Source: Streptococcus sanguinis
GTDB taxonomy: Bacteria; Bacillota; Bacilli; Lactobacillales; Streptococcaceae
DNA: 35,746 nt
Direction of reading: 5' to 3'
Assembly: GCF_003943655.1 (NCBI RefSeq)
Contig: NZ_RJMM01000001.1
Span: forward strand, 168,483 to 204,228
The notes below the pieces were generated by a model. That model saw nothing but the letters and a program-made list of their open reading frames with translations, did no database searches and was not told the origin of the DNA. The first letter of the stretch is position 1; every line of letters starts with the position of its first letter. Shown piece after piece: positions 16,089 through 23,564 of this stretch. The translations under genes were made by a program, and so were the position numbers.

Positions 16089-16974
16089 TCACCGACCTTT
16101 CTGAGATAGTATTTCCGTTGGTTGTAGGTTTGTTAATGACCTGACCGTTAAAGTAAAGTGTAGAGGAGCCGCCGCCATCGAGGTTATAGGCGGTCTTGAC
16201 ACCATAAGATTTCATGATTTCTGCCATCTGGTAGAGGGAAAGCCCCTCGCTTTCTGTGGTGCGTCCGTCTGAAACAATGATGATATAGTGGTTTTCATCA
16301 ATGATACCGATAGCTGTCCGAGGATTGGAAGACATGGACTGGCCGACTTCGGAGTTGGTATCAACGACAATTTCACCATTTTCTACGAGAGATGGGCCGA
16401 AGGTCAAGAGATTGACCACGCCGTCTTTAACCAGTTGATCGGCAGAGACTTGATCTTCATAGATAATCTTGAGGGAGCCGTCTTTGTAAATAGCCAAATC
16501 ACCATTGCTGGAGTCTTCTCGGACGGTATCGCGGTAGACGACGCCATTGCGGATGACATAGCCAGTCGTATTGGCCCCATAGTAGTCGCCGTTGACCGCT
16601 AGGATAGCATTGTTGCTGGCAGCTGTTTCCGAAGTTTTGGCTGTGACATTGTTTCCGTAGGTATTTTGGGCAAAGGCGGTTTTCAGGTATTCCGATGAGC
16701 TGACGGTCACATCAGCGATGTAGACTTGGGTGTTGCTGACGGTCTTTTCAGTCAATGTGACCGAGATGTTGTCGTCTGAATAGCTGGTATCCGTCACTGT
16801 CGCTGTCTCAGCAGCCTTGCTGGCAGCCTCGGCATTGGACGACGAACTTGTGCTTGAAACCGTCGAAATGGTCTCTGCGATGACGAAGGTTTTCAGCATG
16901 GAGTAGCTGAAGGAAGCTGTCAGAAGCAGCCCGAAAATGGAGGCGTAGGCATAGCGTTTCTTTAAAAATTTCAT
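16063..16974 (-). CDS. phosphodiester glycosidase (NAGPA/DUF2233) family protein
   Basis: A 303-residue protein with an N-terminal membrane anchor at about residues 10-32, then an S/T/A-rich linker with SSTSSSSN, and an extracellular NAGPA domain. The domain markers are AILAVNGDYYGANTTGYVIR, NPRTAIGIIDE, IIVSDGR and the signature YNLDGGGSSTLYFNG. Family members cleave the bond between a sugar and a phosphate in a phosphodiester, as in uncovering mannose-6-phosphate or acting on bacterial polymers. The start overlaps the stop of the GT2-GtrA gene by ATGA. A surface glycopolymer or lipid-phosphate sugar is the likely substrate, by inference from the neighbour. Confidence 0.88.
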   Translation of the reverse strand: MKFLKKRYAYASIFGLLLTASFSYSMLKTFVIAETISTVSSTSSSSNAEAASKAAETATVTDTSYSDDNISVTLTEKTVSNTQVYIADVTVSSSEYLKTAFAQNTYGNNVTAKTSETAASNNAILAVNGDYYGANTTGYVIRNGVVYRDTVREDSSNGDLAIYKDGSLKIIYEDQVSADQLVKDGVVNLLTFGPSLVENGEIVVDTNSEVGQSMSSNPRTAIGIIDENHYIIIVSDGRTTESEGLSLYQMAEIMKSYGVKTAYNLDGGGSSTLYFNGQVINKPTTNGNTISERSVSDIVYIGY

Positions 16975-18014
16975 GATGCGGTGTGTGTCCTTTCCTTAAA
17001 AATAAATCTCTTTTGGACCATCCAGGAGACGATGAAGAGCAAGATGCCGACGATGATTTTGACAATCAGAAGATTAAGACCAAAGACAGCATAGAAGAGG
17101 CGAATCAGCAGTGTGTCCAGGATAAAGAGCACCACAGCTAAGCTGAAATAGCCAGTTCCTGTCTTGAGTATACTGTCGTCGTTCTTAAAGACCAGCTTTT
17201 TATTGGTCGAATAGTTAAATATTGAGCTGGTCACTCGAGCAATCCCGTTAGCTAAAAGAATTCTCAGGCTGGTCGGCACAGCAGCTAAAAACAAGAGAGC
17301 CAGTGCATAGACGATGTAGTCTACGATAAAGCTGCTGAGAGAAGTCAGGGCAAATTTGAAAATATTTTTATAAATCATGAGTCCATCCCGAATCGGCCGG
17401 AAGTGGGAGCCTTGATTGTCATTGATATAGACCGTCTCAATAGGCACTTCCAAAATGGGATATTCCTTGCTGGCTTCTAAGAGCATGTTCATTTCATACT
17501 CATAGCGCTGGCCCTCTACCTTTAGCATAAATGGAATCATGTTGGTCGTAAAGGCTCGTAAGCCTGTCTGAGTATCGGAGACACCCACGCCAGTCTGAAG
17601 CCTGAAGAGAGCCCGAGTCAGACTGTTGCCGAAGCGGCTGCGCAGAGGCACCTTGCCAGTAAAGGCGCGTGCTCCCAGAATCAGCTGATTGGGATTTTCA
17701 GAAGATTTGGCCGCTACGCGGAAAACATCCCAGACCTTGTGCTGGCCATCCGCATCTGCTGTTACCACCGTTCCATAGATCTTCAGTGCTTGGATAAAGG
17801 TAAAAGCAGTCTTCAGTGCTTGCCCCTTGCCTTGATTGACCTGATGACGGAGCACGATCGCGTACTGCTCTGCCTGCTCAAAGACTATCTGGCATTTGGA
17901 AGAGCTGCCGTCATCGATAACAATGATATGAAAATCACTCTTATGGTGAATTTTTTTTATCAGCTTAATAAGATTATAATCAGGCTCATAGGCCGGAATC
18001 ACTAGATAATCCAT
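16971..18014 (-). CDS. GT2 glycosyltransferase fused to GtrA-like membrane domain
   Basis: A 347-residue fusion. Residues 1-215 are a family 2 glycosyltransferase of the polyprenyl-phosphate sugar synthase type, with LVIPAYEPD, the nucleotide-sugar aspartates in VIDDGSS (34-36) and TADADGQH (86-92), and DTQTGLRAF. Residues about 217-345 are a GtrA domain of four helices ending WMVQKRFIFKE. The first half probably loads a sugar onto undecaprenyl phosphate and the GtrA half helps move it across the membrane. I place the start at 18014 (MDYLVIPAY), since AAAGAGG is 7 nt upstream. The ATG at 18020 would leave one nucleotide. First gene of a three-gene overlapping operon. Confidence 0.9.
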   Translation of the reverse strand: MDYLVIPAYEPDYNLIKLIKKIHHKSDFHIIVIDDGSSSKCQIVFEQAEQYAIVLRHQVNQGKGQALKTAFTFIQALKIYGTVVTADADGQHKVWDVFRVAAKSSENPNQLILGARAFTGKVPLRSRFGNSLTRALFRLQTGVGVSDTQTGLRAFTTNMIPFMLKVEGQRYEYEMNMLLEASKEYPILEVPIETVYINDNQGSHFRPIRDGLMIYKNIFKFALTSLSSFIVDYIVYALALLFLAAVPTSLRILLANGIARVTSSIFNYSTNKKLVFKNDDSILKTGTGYFSLAVVLFILDTLLIRLFYAVFGLNLLIVKIIVGILLFIVSWMVQKRFIFKERTHTAS

Positions 18015-18075
18015 ATCCATACCTCTTTCTTAGATGATTTGTAGAAAGTATACAGACTGTGGCTTAAAAATTCCT

Positions 18076-18110
18076 AATATAAGTTAGTTTTAAGAAAATG
18101 TTAACATTTT
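18076..18110 (-). promoter_or_regulatory. Promoter of the GT2-GtrA operon with palindromic operator candidate
   Basis: On the minus strand TTAACA (18099-18104) and TATATT (18076-18081) are 17 bp apart, both matching consensus at five of six positions. The -35 lies inside a perfect 16-bp palindrome, AAAATGTTAACATTTT (18095-18110), so a dimeric repressor there would block polymerase. The leader is about 55 nt. Confidence 0.65.
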
Positions 18111-18301
18111 TTTAAGGAAAGAGCAGAGGTAGAATGTGGTAGAAATGCGATGGGAAGAGGGGTTGAGGTGAAGTTGTGGGATGAATTATAGAGTATGAAA
18201 GGTGATTTATGTATATACTTATAAAAACTAGAAAATTCAAATGTTGGCAATCTATTACTATGATTCAAATATAAATATTGGGAAAATATTTTCCTGCAAC
18301 G
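18111..18301. other. Intergenic spacer without a recognisable gene
   Basis: I find no gene in this part of the roughly 320-nt gap between the GT2-GtrA and PrsW genes. It is purine-rich on the plus strand and contains one perfect 14-bp palindrome, GGAAAATATTTTCC (18281-18294), next to the terminator. No convincing start codon with a ribosome binding site is present. Confidence 0.5.
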
Positions 18302-18330
18302 AAAAAACGACCATAACGGTCGTTTTTTTG
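18302..18330 (-). terminator. Terminator after the PrsW-family gene
   Basis: AACGACC (18306-18312) pairs with GGTCGTT (18318-18324) around a 5-nt loop, flanked by A- and T-runs, so it can act on both strands. It lies just after the PrsW-family stop codon on the minus strand. Confidence 0.88.
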
Positions 18331-18333
18331 ATA

Positions 18334-19155
18334 TTATTCCACTTCCAATTCTTCTTGGTCGATTTTATGGGCTGTTCGGTAGGCTTGGTAAAAGATAAAG
18401 ACAGCCAGAGCAGTCATGGCAGGTACGATGATTGGGATGTCCGTTTCGATAGCAGTCAGCGGTGAATTCCAGAAGAAGTGGAGAACGAAGGCTGCTAGGA
18501 AGTAGAAGAGCCCCACTCGGAAATAATTTTTCTGAGTTTTGGCATAGCGTAGCATGAGAGCCAGACCGAGAGTGGTTAGGGCGGTGTAGAGCCAGTGAGA
18601 GGCAATGCCGCCAGTGATACGTCCTAGAATCCCAGAGATGGTGAAGGAGAAGCCTTCGGGCAGGTCAGAGAGGATATAAGAGAAATCTTCGCTAATCTGA
18701 AAGCCCATGCCGGCCGTTATACCCAGCATCAAGAAAGATTTGAGCTTTTTGACTGGGACTAGATAGACAGCGAAGGCAACTGCCAACAGCTTAAGGGGTT
18801 CTTCAACCAGCGGAGCTGCGATGGCATTTTCTAGGTCACTGAGCAAGGTGTTTGGGAAGCTCGTGCTGACCCACTCGTGGATATAGGTGTTGGCCAAGCC
18901 AGAGGTCCAGCCAGAAATGAAAAGACCACCTAGCAGAGCTACCCCAAGGCTAAGTGCAGGCGTCTGCCATTTTTTGCCCAGTTGGCGAATCAAGAGCAGG
19001 GCAGGGATGATATAGAGCAAGGCCAGAAGGGCTGACAGTCCGACAATCCCATAGGAAGTACCTGACATACTGCCAGTAGTATAGGCTTGTGTCTCGTATT
19101 CTAAGCCAATCGCGCTCAGAAGGAGAAAAATGAAAAGAACAATATTTTTCTTCAT
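18334..19155 (-). CDS. PrsW family intramembrane metalloprotease
   Basis: A 273-residue polytopic membrane protein with about eight helices. The PrsW family motifs are present: EEPLK at residues 118-122, GFQISEDF at 151-158 and LHFFWN at 225-230, which together would bind the zinc and act in proteolysis within the membrane. In Bacillus, PrsW makes the first cut in the anti-sigma factor RsiW; many other members have unknown substrates, and some belong to the CAAX-protease-like group that matures or resists bacteriocins. No sigma or anti-sigma gene is near. It is transcribed alone, divergently from the large SARP-type regulator. The ribosome binding site is weak (AAAGTTA). Confidence 0.88.
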   Translation of the reverse strand: MKKNIVLFIFLLLSAIGLEYETQAYTTGSMSGTSYGIVGLSALLALLYIIPALLLIRQLGKKWQTPALSLGVALLGGLFISGWTSGLANTYIHEWVSTSFPNTLLSDLENAIAAPLVEEPLKLLAVAFAVYLVPVKKLKSFLMLGITAGMGFQISEDFSYILSDLPEGFSFTISGILGRITGGIASHWLYTALTTLGLALMLRYAKTQKNYFRVGLFYFLAAFVLHFFWNSPLTAIETDIPIIVPAMTALAVFIFYQAYRTAHKIDQEELEVE

Positions 19156-19186
19156 AAGTAACTTTCTAAAATTTTATTTTCATCCT

Positions 19187-19249
19187 AGTATAACAAAAAA
19201 ATCCTAAATAAAACCAATTTAAAAACTGGAAATTAAGGGCTGGTATAAT
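19187..19249. promoter_or_regulatory. Divergent promoters of the PrsW-family and SARP-type genes
   Basis: On the minus strand TGTTATACT is an extended -10 (TATACT at plus positions 19187-19192) about 31 nt before the PrsW-family ATG. On the plus strand TGGTATAAT is also an extended -10 (TATAAT at 19244-19249) about 66 nt before the regulator ATG. Neither has a good -35 at normal spacing. Both therefore look like extended -10 promoters placed back to back. Confidence 0.6.
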
Positions 19250-19315
19250 ACTTTACTTGCCAAACTGTCTCTTTTTGTTTATATTAGTTCTATAAGGTTT
19301 CTTGGAGGCGTTTGC

Positions 19316-22300
19316 ATGACGAAAGATCTGTTGAGGTTGAAATTGCTGGGAAGTCCGAGTGTCTTTCTCAATCAAGAGGAAGTCTTTTTTCCTTTTGCCA
19401 AAATCAATGCTCTGCTTTACTATCTCCACATCAATGGAGCAGTCAATCGAGAGGAGATTGCAGGAATCCTCTGGGAAAACAAGGACAATCAGACCGCCAA
19501 AAAGAATCTGCGCAATACAATTTATCAAGCTAACAAGCTACTAGGTGGGGAATGGATTGTCGCTCCCAACCGAACTGTTCTGTCGCTTAATCCCGAGTGT
19601 GCGATTGAAAGTGATGTAGAACTTTTTACGGATCATCCTGCGGAGCATCTGTCTCTCTATCAGGGTGATTTTCTGCAGGGCTTCTATCTCAAGGATAGCG
19701 AGGCTTTTGATTACTGGGTGTCTAAGATGCGGACGCGATATGAGCAGCTTTATATCCAGGCCTGCTACCAACAGATGGAAACAGAAAAAGACCAGCTGGA
19801 TTTGAAAGAGGCTGAGCGGAATTTGCGCCGCTTGATCAGCATTGATGAGTTTGACGAGAAGAACTATCATCTGCTCATGAAGCTCTATCAGGATAATGAC
19901 CGGCCTGGCAAGGTGATAGAGACCTACTACAAATTGGTCAATATTTTGGATAAGGAACTGGGTATTAGTCCTACGGAACCTATCCAGCAACTATATCATG
20001 AAGTGCTTGCCAAGGACCGTAGCGAGCGCAAGACTAAGCAGTTTCTGCGTAATACGGACCACTTTTTCGGACGGGTCGATGAAATCAAACGCTTGGAATC
20101 TTATTTCTCTAAAGTGATAGAGACTCAGGAGGCTCGTGCTCTGGTTCTAGTCGGTGGTACTGGTATTGGAAAGCGGACAGTGACTCGTCAAGTACTGGCC
20201 AACCAGACCAAGTATTTCCAGATTGTTATGGCCGAGTGCTTCAAGGAAGAGATGAAGTCAGAGCTCCAGCCTTGGCGTGGTTTGCTGGACGGCCTGGGGG
20301 ACTTGGTTATTCAGCACCAGATTCTCTCTATCAGTCAGTGGCAGGTCATTTTGGAGAGTTATTTTCCCATTTTGACAGGCGGCACTTCTGGTCTTCAGTT
20401 GGATGCGGACAAGCTGGCTCAGTTTGTCGTGGATATTCTGCAGAAGATTTCTAAGAAAAAAGCTTTGATAATCTTGATTGAGGACTGTCACTGGATGGAT
20501 AAGTACAGCGTTGCTGTCCTAGAGCAGGTTATGAATCATTTGACCGGCTATCCTGTGGCCTTTGTGCTGACCAAGCATCTGAGCACCCCTTCTTATTTGG
20601 AACATTTTTTCAATCACCTGCTGGTACGCAATAAGCTGGGATTTATCGAGCTGCAGCCGCTGAATTTTAAGGATAGTGCAGCTTACTTGCAAGCCCAGAC
20701 AGGTCAGTTAGCCATATCTGAAGAACGCCTTGAGGATATTTATCGGGTCAGCCAAGGCATCCCTTTCTTCCTGTCGGAATACGCTGAGCAGCTCCTACGA
20801 GGAGAGAAGTTTCATCCGCTGACTCCGGCCATCAAGGCTAAGCTGTCCTTGAAGCTGGATTACCTGAGCAGTCAAGAAGAGGAGTTGGTGGACTATCTGG
20901 CTTGTTTTAGGGCTCCTGCGTCGGTTTCGCTCTTAGCTAGGTTATTAGGCCTGCCGATGGAAGAAGTGGTCGAAACCACTGAGGAGTTTGGACGGAAGCA
21001 GCTATTGATGGAAGAGGAGCAGGGCGAGGACTTGGTAGTGCGGTTCAGTCAGGAGCTTTTGAGAATCTACGCCTATGAGCGCTTGTCGCTTGCCAAGAAG
21101 CGAATGCTGCATCATCAGATTGCCCAAGGCATGGAAGACCAGCTGGGAGACTCTCTCTATCATGCTCAGTTGCTCAATGAAATCGCCTATCACTACAAGA
21201 TGTCCAAGCAGCCCATCAAGTCTCTGGAGTACGAGCTGCATTATCTCGAAGCTACTCTGAAGTTTCATCACGAGCTCTTTCCGATTTATTCACGGGAGTT
21301 TGGTTTTATCGAAAAGACGGATGATAGCAATCAGTCCGCAGTTTTAGACCAGTTTGACCGTATCCGTCGGGAGATAGAGGGCTTAGAGAGAAAACATCAG
21401 AATCACAAGGATTTTCAGCTATTGGTTCTCCGCTTTCTCTATCTAGAAGGGCGCTATGCTATCCGGACGGGGAATTACCAGCAGGGAATGGACAATATCC
21501 AGCAGGTGATTATTTCAGCCAAGGAGCTGCAGCAGATGGATTTTCTCCTAGAAGGCTATCGGCAGATGATTTATTACTGCATCCAGACGGAGAATATCTC
21601 TGAGATGCGTTACTATACGGAGTTGGCTCTAGATGCTTCGGTCCAGGCCAACAATCACGAGGCCATTGCTATCAATCTCCGACTCAAGGGGCTCTATCAT
21701 CTCATGATTGGAGATGAGGAGCAGTCGCTTCACCATCTCTACCAGTCTATTGATTGTTTCAGCCTGACGTCTTCGCTGCGTTCCAAGTATTCAATTCAGA
21801 TTGCGGCGGCTCTAGACTATCTGGCGGAGATTGAGCAGATTCGCGGGAATTTCACGACAGCTCTGGCTCATCAGAAGGAGGCCATTGAGCTGACGGAAAA
21901 TAAAACAGCGGAGCCTTCGATTTTTGCTTTTTACATCGGCTTGGGTATGACCTATTATCAACTGGGAGATTATGAGCAGGCGGAGCGGATTTTCTTCAAG
22001 GCTAAAACAGCTCTGAAGTCCCTCAGTTTCCCTTGGAAAGAGACCCAGTTGGAAGTGTATTTGGCCTTGATTGGCTGTGAGAAGGGAGATTTCCAGCCGG
22101 TCCTTGACCTGCTGCGGAAAAAGGATAGCCTCATTAGTCGCTATGGCAATCCGCGGGACAAGGGGCTAATCTACTATCTGATGGCTGTGATTAAGTATCG
22201 CCTGCTGACTGGAAGCATAGAGGAGTCTGCCTTTGAAGGCTTACTGGCTCAGGACTTTGATTCCTACTATGAAACGGCTAAAAGACAGCTCAATCCTTAT

Positions 22301-22372
22301 CGAGATCGTCACCAGCTAAAGGAATTAGAAAACTTACGCCAAGGCCTATCTCTGGCATTAAACAAAAAATAA
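19316..22372 (+). CDS. SARP/BTAD-type transcriptional regulator with AAA ATPase and TPR domains
   Basis: A 1018-residue regulator. Residues about 1-95 form a winged helix of the SARP/OmpR type (LKLLGSPSVFLNQEEV at the start, then NREEIAGILW and AKKNLRNTIYQANKLLGG). Residues about 96-240 are the alpha-helical bacterial activation domain (BTAD), with FDEKNYHLLMKLY. An NTPase follows: the P-loop GGTGIGKRT at 280-288 has arginine in place of the serine/threonine that usually follows the lysine, and Walker B is ALIILIEDCHW with E389 D390. From about residue 600 it is helical TPR-like repeat. The layout is MalT/AfsR-like, where a ligand acts through the repeats. GGAGG precedes the ATG. It lies tail to tail with hutG, so a hut role is possible but unproven. 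Confidence 0.88.
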   Translation: MTKDLLRLKLLGSPSVFLNQEEVFFPFAKINALLYYLHINGAVNREEIAGILWENKDNQTAKKNLRNTIYQANKLLGGEWIVAPNRTVLSLNPECAIESDVELFTDHPAEHLSLYQGDFLQGFYLKDSEAFDYWVSKMRTRYEQLYIQACYQQMETEKDQLDLKEAERNLRRLISIDEFDEKNYHLLMKLYQDNDRPGKVIETYYKLVNILDKELGISPTEPIQQLYHEVLAKDRSERKTKQFLRNTDHFFGRVDEIKRLESYFSKVIETQEARALVLVGGTGIGKRTVTRQVLANQTKYFQIVMAECFKEEMKSELQPWRGLLDGLGDLVIQHQILSISQWQVILESYFPILTGGTSGLQLDADKLAQFVVDILQKISKKKALIILIEDCHWMDKYSVAVLEQVMNHLTGYPVAFVLTKHLSTPSYLEHFFNHLLVRNKLGFIELQPLNFKDSAAYLQAQTGQLAISEERLEDIYRVSQGIPFFLSEYAEQLLRGEKFHPLTPAIKAKLSLKLDYLSSQEEELVDYLACFRAPASVSLLARLLGLPMEEVVETTEEFGRKQLLMEEEQGEDLVVRFSQELLRIYAYERLSLAKKRMLHHQIAQGMEDQLGDSLYHAQLLNEIAYHYKMSKQPIKSLEYELHYLEATLKFHHELFPIYSREFGFIEKTDDSNQSAVLDQFDRIRREIEGLERKHQNHKDFQLLVLRFLYLEGRYAIRTGNYQQGMDNIQQVIISAKELQQMDFLLEGYRQMIYYCIQTENISEMRYYTELALDASVQANNHEAIAINLRLKGLYHLMIGDEEQSLHHLYQSIDCFSLTSSLRSKYSIQIAAALDYLAEIEQIRGNFTTALAHQKEAIELTENKTAEPSIFAFYIGLGMTYYQLGDYEQAERIFFKAKTALKSLSFPWKETQLEVYLALIGCEKGDFQPVLDLLRKKDSLISRYGNPRDKGLIYYLMAVIKYRLLTGSIEESAFEGLLAQDFDSYYETAKRQLNPYRDRHQLKELENLRQGLSLALNKK

Positions 22373-22403
22373 AAGAGGACGAACATAGAGTTCATCCTCT
22401 TTT
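22371..22403. terminator. Bidirectional terminator between the SARP-type gene and hutG
   Basis: AAAAGAGGA (22371-22379) pairs with TCCTCTTTT (22395-22403), and an inner GAAC/GTTC stem closes a small loop. The A- and T-rich ends allow termination on both strands of the convergent pair. Confidence 0.9.
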
Positions 22404-22433
22404 GATGTTTGTAATGAAGTTTTTAAATGTCCA

Positions 22434-23423
22434 TCAATCATGTGCTTGCGCCCAGACTTGGGTCAGGTAAAAGACAAAGCTGGCAGCCAAATTAGCCGTA
22501 TGGTTGTCAATATCATGAGGTGGAGAGACTTCGACGATGTCAAAGCCTATCAGCTTGCCTGACGCAGCGATGTGCTGGAAGACCAGAACAGCTAGATTGG
22601 GATCCACACCGAGCGACTGAATGGCACTAACACCAGGAGCAGCACCAGCTGAGAAGCAGTCAATATCAATGGTCAAATAGACCTGCTCCTTGCCGGCTAG
22701 AAAGGTATCGACCGCTTTACAGACTTCCTTGTAACCCATTTGGTAAATATCCATTCCAGTCAGAAACTGGATAGCCTTGGATTTTGCCACAAAGTCAAAG
22801 AGAAAGAGATTGTTATTGTGCTCCTGAATCCCTAGGATAAGGTAGTTAAAGGCCTGTTTCTGAGCCAGAGTGTCATCGAACATCTGGCGAAAACCGGTAC
22901 CAGAGTTAGGACCAGTCTGGTCATAGGGACGCAAATCAAAGTGGGCATCCATATTGATAACGGCCAAGTCTTGGTCAGGAGCTAGTGACGACTTTAGACC
23001 CAGATAGTGGCCGTAGGCTGTTTCGTGGCCACCCCCTAGGACAATAGGCCGGAGATTGAGCTCTCGCAGGCGTTTGACTGCTCGAGCCAAGCTTTGCTGT
23101 AGCTGCTCCAGAGAGCGGTTAGGACCGTCAATATCGCCAACATCAAAGACGCGGACGTTTCTGCCCAGATGCCAAGGAAGCTTGGCCAGCTGGGTTCGGA
23201 TAGCTTGTGGCCCTTCGACAGCCCCCACTCGGCCATGGTTGATATAAACCCCTTTATCACTCTTGAAGCCAATCAAGGCAAAGTTGACGCCATCAAAAGG
23301 TTTTAAGTTAGGGTCATTTAAGTCCAAAAACTCAATAACCATCCCCCATTTGGCAGCATATAAATCATCATCCAGTCTCTTATGATAATAGCTGTTATCT
23401 AGCTGATAGTAATCTTCTAACAT
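22434..23423 (-). CDS. hutG: formimidoylglutamase
   Basis: A 329-residue arginase/ureohydrolase-family enzyme that hydrolyses N-formimino-L-glutamate to glutamate and formamide, the last step of one histidine pathway. Metal-binding motifs are [20 protein letters not shown] and [18 protein letters not shown] use the ATG at 23423 ([10 protein letters not shown]) because AAAAGGA lies 7 nt upstream. The ATG at 23441 lacks a site. It is the last gene on the hut strand, after a hairpin terminator, and has its own promoter with both hexamers at consensus. The cluster also encodes the alternative folate-dependent route, so this enzyme is a second exit for formiminoglutamate. Confidence 0.93.
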   Translation of the reverse strand: MLEDYYQLDNSYYHKRLDDDLYAAKWGMVIEFLDLNDPNLKPFDGVNFALIGFKSDKGVYINHGRVGAVEGPQAIRTQLAKLPWHLGRNVRVFDVGDIDGPNRSLEQLQQSLARAVKRLRELNLRPIVLGGGHETAYGHYLGLKSSLAPDQDLAVINMDAHFDLRPYDQTGPNSGTGFRQMFDDTLAQKQAFNYLILGIQEHNNNLFLFDFVAKSKAIQFLTGMDIYQMGYKEVCKAVDTFLAGKEQVYLTIDIDCFSAGAAPGVSAIQSLGVDPNLAVLVFQHIAASGKLIGFDIVEVSPPHDIDNHTANLAASFVFYLTQVWAQAHD

Positions 23424-23459
23424 GATTTTGTCCTTTTCCATAACGATATTTGCGACTTT

Positions 23460-23488
23460 ATTATAAGAGTTTCCACCAAGCCTGTCAA
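23460..23488 (-). promoter_or_regulatory. Consensus promoter for hutG
   Basis: Read on the minus strand, TTGACA (23483-23488) and TATAAT (23460-23465) are exactly 17 bp apart. All twelve hexamer positions match the vegetative sigma factor consensus. It lies directly after the hairpin that follows hutH and gives a leader of about 30 nt before the hutG ATG. Confidence 0.85.
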
Positions 23489-23504
23489 TGACTTTTGGCG
23501 GGAA

Positions 23505-23536
23505 AAGAAGCCCAGCTGCATGAGAGTGGGCTTCTT
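23505..23536 (-). terminator. Hairpin terminator or attenuator between hutH and hutG
   Basis: AAGAAGCCCA (23505-23514) pairs perfectly with TGGGCTTCTT (23527-23536) around a 12-nt loop. On the minus strand the stem is followed by TTCC, so the stem itself supplies most of the U-tract and termination may be partial. It separates the main hut transcript from hutG. Confidence 0.75.
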
Positions 23537-23564
23537 AGGTTAGTTTTTTATAGAGTCATCAACT

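Noticed and set aside
18281-18294. Perfect 14-bp palindrome GGAAAATATTTTCC
   Set aside because: It lies next to a terminator, far from either promoter, in very AT-rich sequence, so I do not give it a function.
18241-18465. A 74-codon plus-strand frame in the spacer before the PrsW-family gene
   Set aside because: It crosses a terminator and the 3' end of the protease gene and has no ribosome binding site.
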